From Dolichospermum sp. FACHB-1091 (GTDB lineage: Bacteria > Cyanobacteriota > Cyanobacteriia > Cyanobacteriales > Nostocaceae), in assembly GCF_014697585.1 (NCBI RefSeq), contig NZ_JACJSB010000006.1, positions 109,166-173,165 of the forward strand: 64,000 nt of DNA. The letters are read 5' to 3'. The position numbers and the translations under genes were made by a program. Shown here piece by piece: positions 63,600 through 64,000 of this stretch. Numbering within the stretch: position 1 is the first letter of the stretch; the number at the start of each line of letters is the position of its first letter. The notes below the pieces were generated by a model. That model was given only the letters and a program-made list of their open reading frames with translations. It was not told where the DNA came from and did not search any database.

Positions 63600-64000
63600 G
63601 TTAAATATTTGCCAACTAATACTAACTAATGCTATACTTTTCTTATGGCATACATACCACTTAGAAAAGCGGTCGAATTTCTGGGATTGCATCCAAACAC
63701 CTTGAGGAGATATGCAGATGAGGGGAAAATCAAAAGCATTAAAAACCCGGCAGGACAAAGATTATACGATGTCGAATCATACATCACGGGCGATTCAATT
63801 AGAACTCCCACTATTTGCTACTGCCGGGTCAGTTCCTCAAAACAGCGAGATGACCTTGATAGACAAATCGCCTATATGCAATCCCTCTACCCAGACGCAG
63901 AAATCATCAAAGATATTGGCTCAGAACTCAACTTCAAAAGAAAAGGTCTGCGCTCCAAACTGGACAGACTTTTGCAAGGAAATAAATTTATCCTTGTTGT
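63600..64000 (+). mobile_element. IS607-type insertion sequence, left part
   Basis: Everything from shortly before the tnpA start to the window edge belongs to the element. IS607 elements have no inverted repeats, so the exact left end is not readable; AACTAATACTAACTAATGC near 63613-63632 is a local direct repeat close to the likely end. Confidence 0.6.
63645..64000 (+). CDS. tnpA: IS607-family transposase TnpA (serine recombinase), partial
   Basis: 118 codons are visible; the gene leaves the window at the right edge. Residues 1-50 are a MerR-like HTH (PLRKAVEFLGLHPNTLRRYA, DEGKIKSIKNPAGQRLY). Then comes the resolvase domain, ICYCRVSSSKQRDDLDRQI with the catalytic Ser 63, and YPDAEIIKDIGSELNFKRKG, LRSKLDRLLQGNKFILVV. 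The HTH-before-recombinase order is the hallmark of IS607. A TATACT -10 box lies at 63633-63638. A TnpB gene is expected beyond the edge. No frameshift in the visible part, so the element may be active. Confidence 0.92.
   Translation, partial: MAYIPLRKAVEFLGLHPNTLRRYADEGKIKSIKNPAGQRLYDVESYITGDSIRTPTICYCRVSSSKQRDDLDRQIAYMQSLYPDAEIIKDIGSELNFKRKGLRSKLDRLLQGNKFILV

Overview
The window looks like a chromosomal segment of a filamentous, heterocyst-forming type of cyanobacterium (Nostocales). Signs of this are frequent GCGATCGC (HIP1) octamers, low GC, a GUN4-domain kinase, a Ycf46-type ATPase, a phytol/polyprenol-kinase-like gene, many short palindromic interspersed elements, and runs of short tandem repeats. 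The genus is an inference.

Layout. 1-15889 (all minus strand): a contractile injection system (phage-tail-like, eCIS/tCIS class). In transcription order it holds a DUF4255 end-cap protein, two sheath proteins, a tube protein, a tail-assembly-type protein with a start-less DUF6760 reading frame behind it, a second tube protein, a disordered protein, a LysM protein, a split VgrG-like spike (gpD-like hub and gpV-like tip), gp25, two baseplate-J proteins, a tail-protein-I module and a partial gene leaving the window. Tape measure, PAAR tip and AAA+ ATPase are not here and may lie beyond the left edge. 16428-28632: mostly housekeeping genes: a small membrane protein, sdhA, rpsU, a coiled-coil protein, a membrane-anchored propeller-like protein, a two-gene permease, purB and a nucleotidyltransferase/phosphomannomutase-like fusion.

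28930-36000: a likely defence island. It starts beside a 211-bp copy of only the 3' half of the RNase P RNA gene. It continues with a PARIS-like pair (AAA ATPase ariA and DUF4435 ariB, TAATG-coupled), an AbiEii-type nucleotidyltransferase cassette bracketed by 125-bp direct repeats, and a single-chain MmeI-like restriction-modification enzyme. 36150-45830: ilvB with a zinc-ribbon tail, an MFS transporter, a hydrolase-like protein, an aldo/keto reductase, an SH3 protein, a Ycf46-like ATPase, a Ser/Thr kinase and tRNA-Ser(CGA).

45833-54036: a D-Ala-D-Ala dipeptidase, then a vWA / PP2C / kinase triad of the TerY-P kind whose kinase ends in a GUN4 domain. After it comes a repeat-rich accessory stretch of small genes and fragments (KTSC, barstar, Imm30-like, HicB-like, WYL remnant). 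54037-55040: yidD and a phytol-kinase-like gene. 55404-61712: a double-glycine peptide export locus with an HlyD-type adaptor, a C39-peptidase ABC transporter and five small precursors sharing a leader ending in GG; two cores carry runs of arginine. 62518-64000: pdhB and the start of an IS607-type transposase that runs off the window.

The most notable points are the possible -1 frameshift in the injection-system operon, the half RNase P RNA next to the defence island, the duplicated 125-bp repeat around the nucleotidyltransferase cassette, and the multi-precursor double-glycine export locus.
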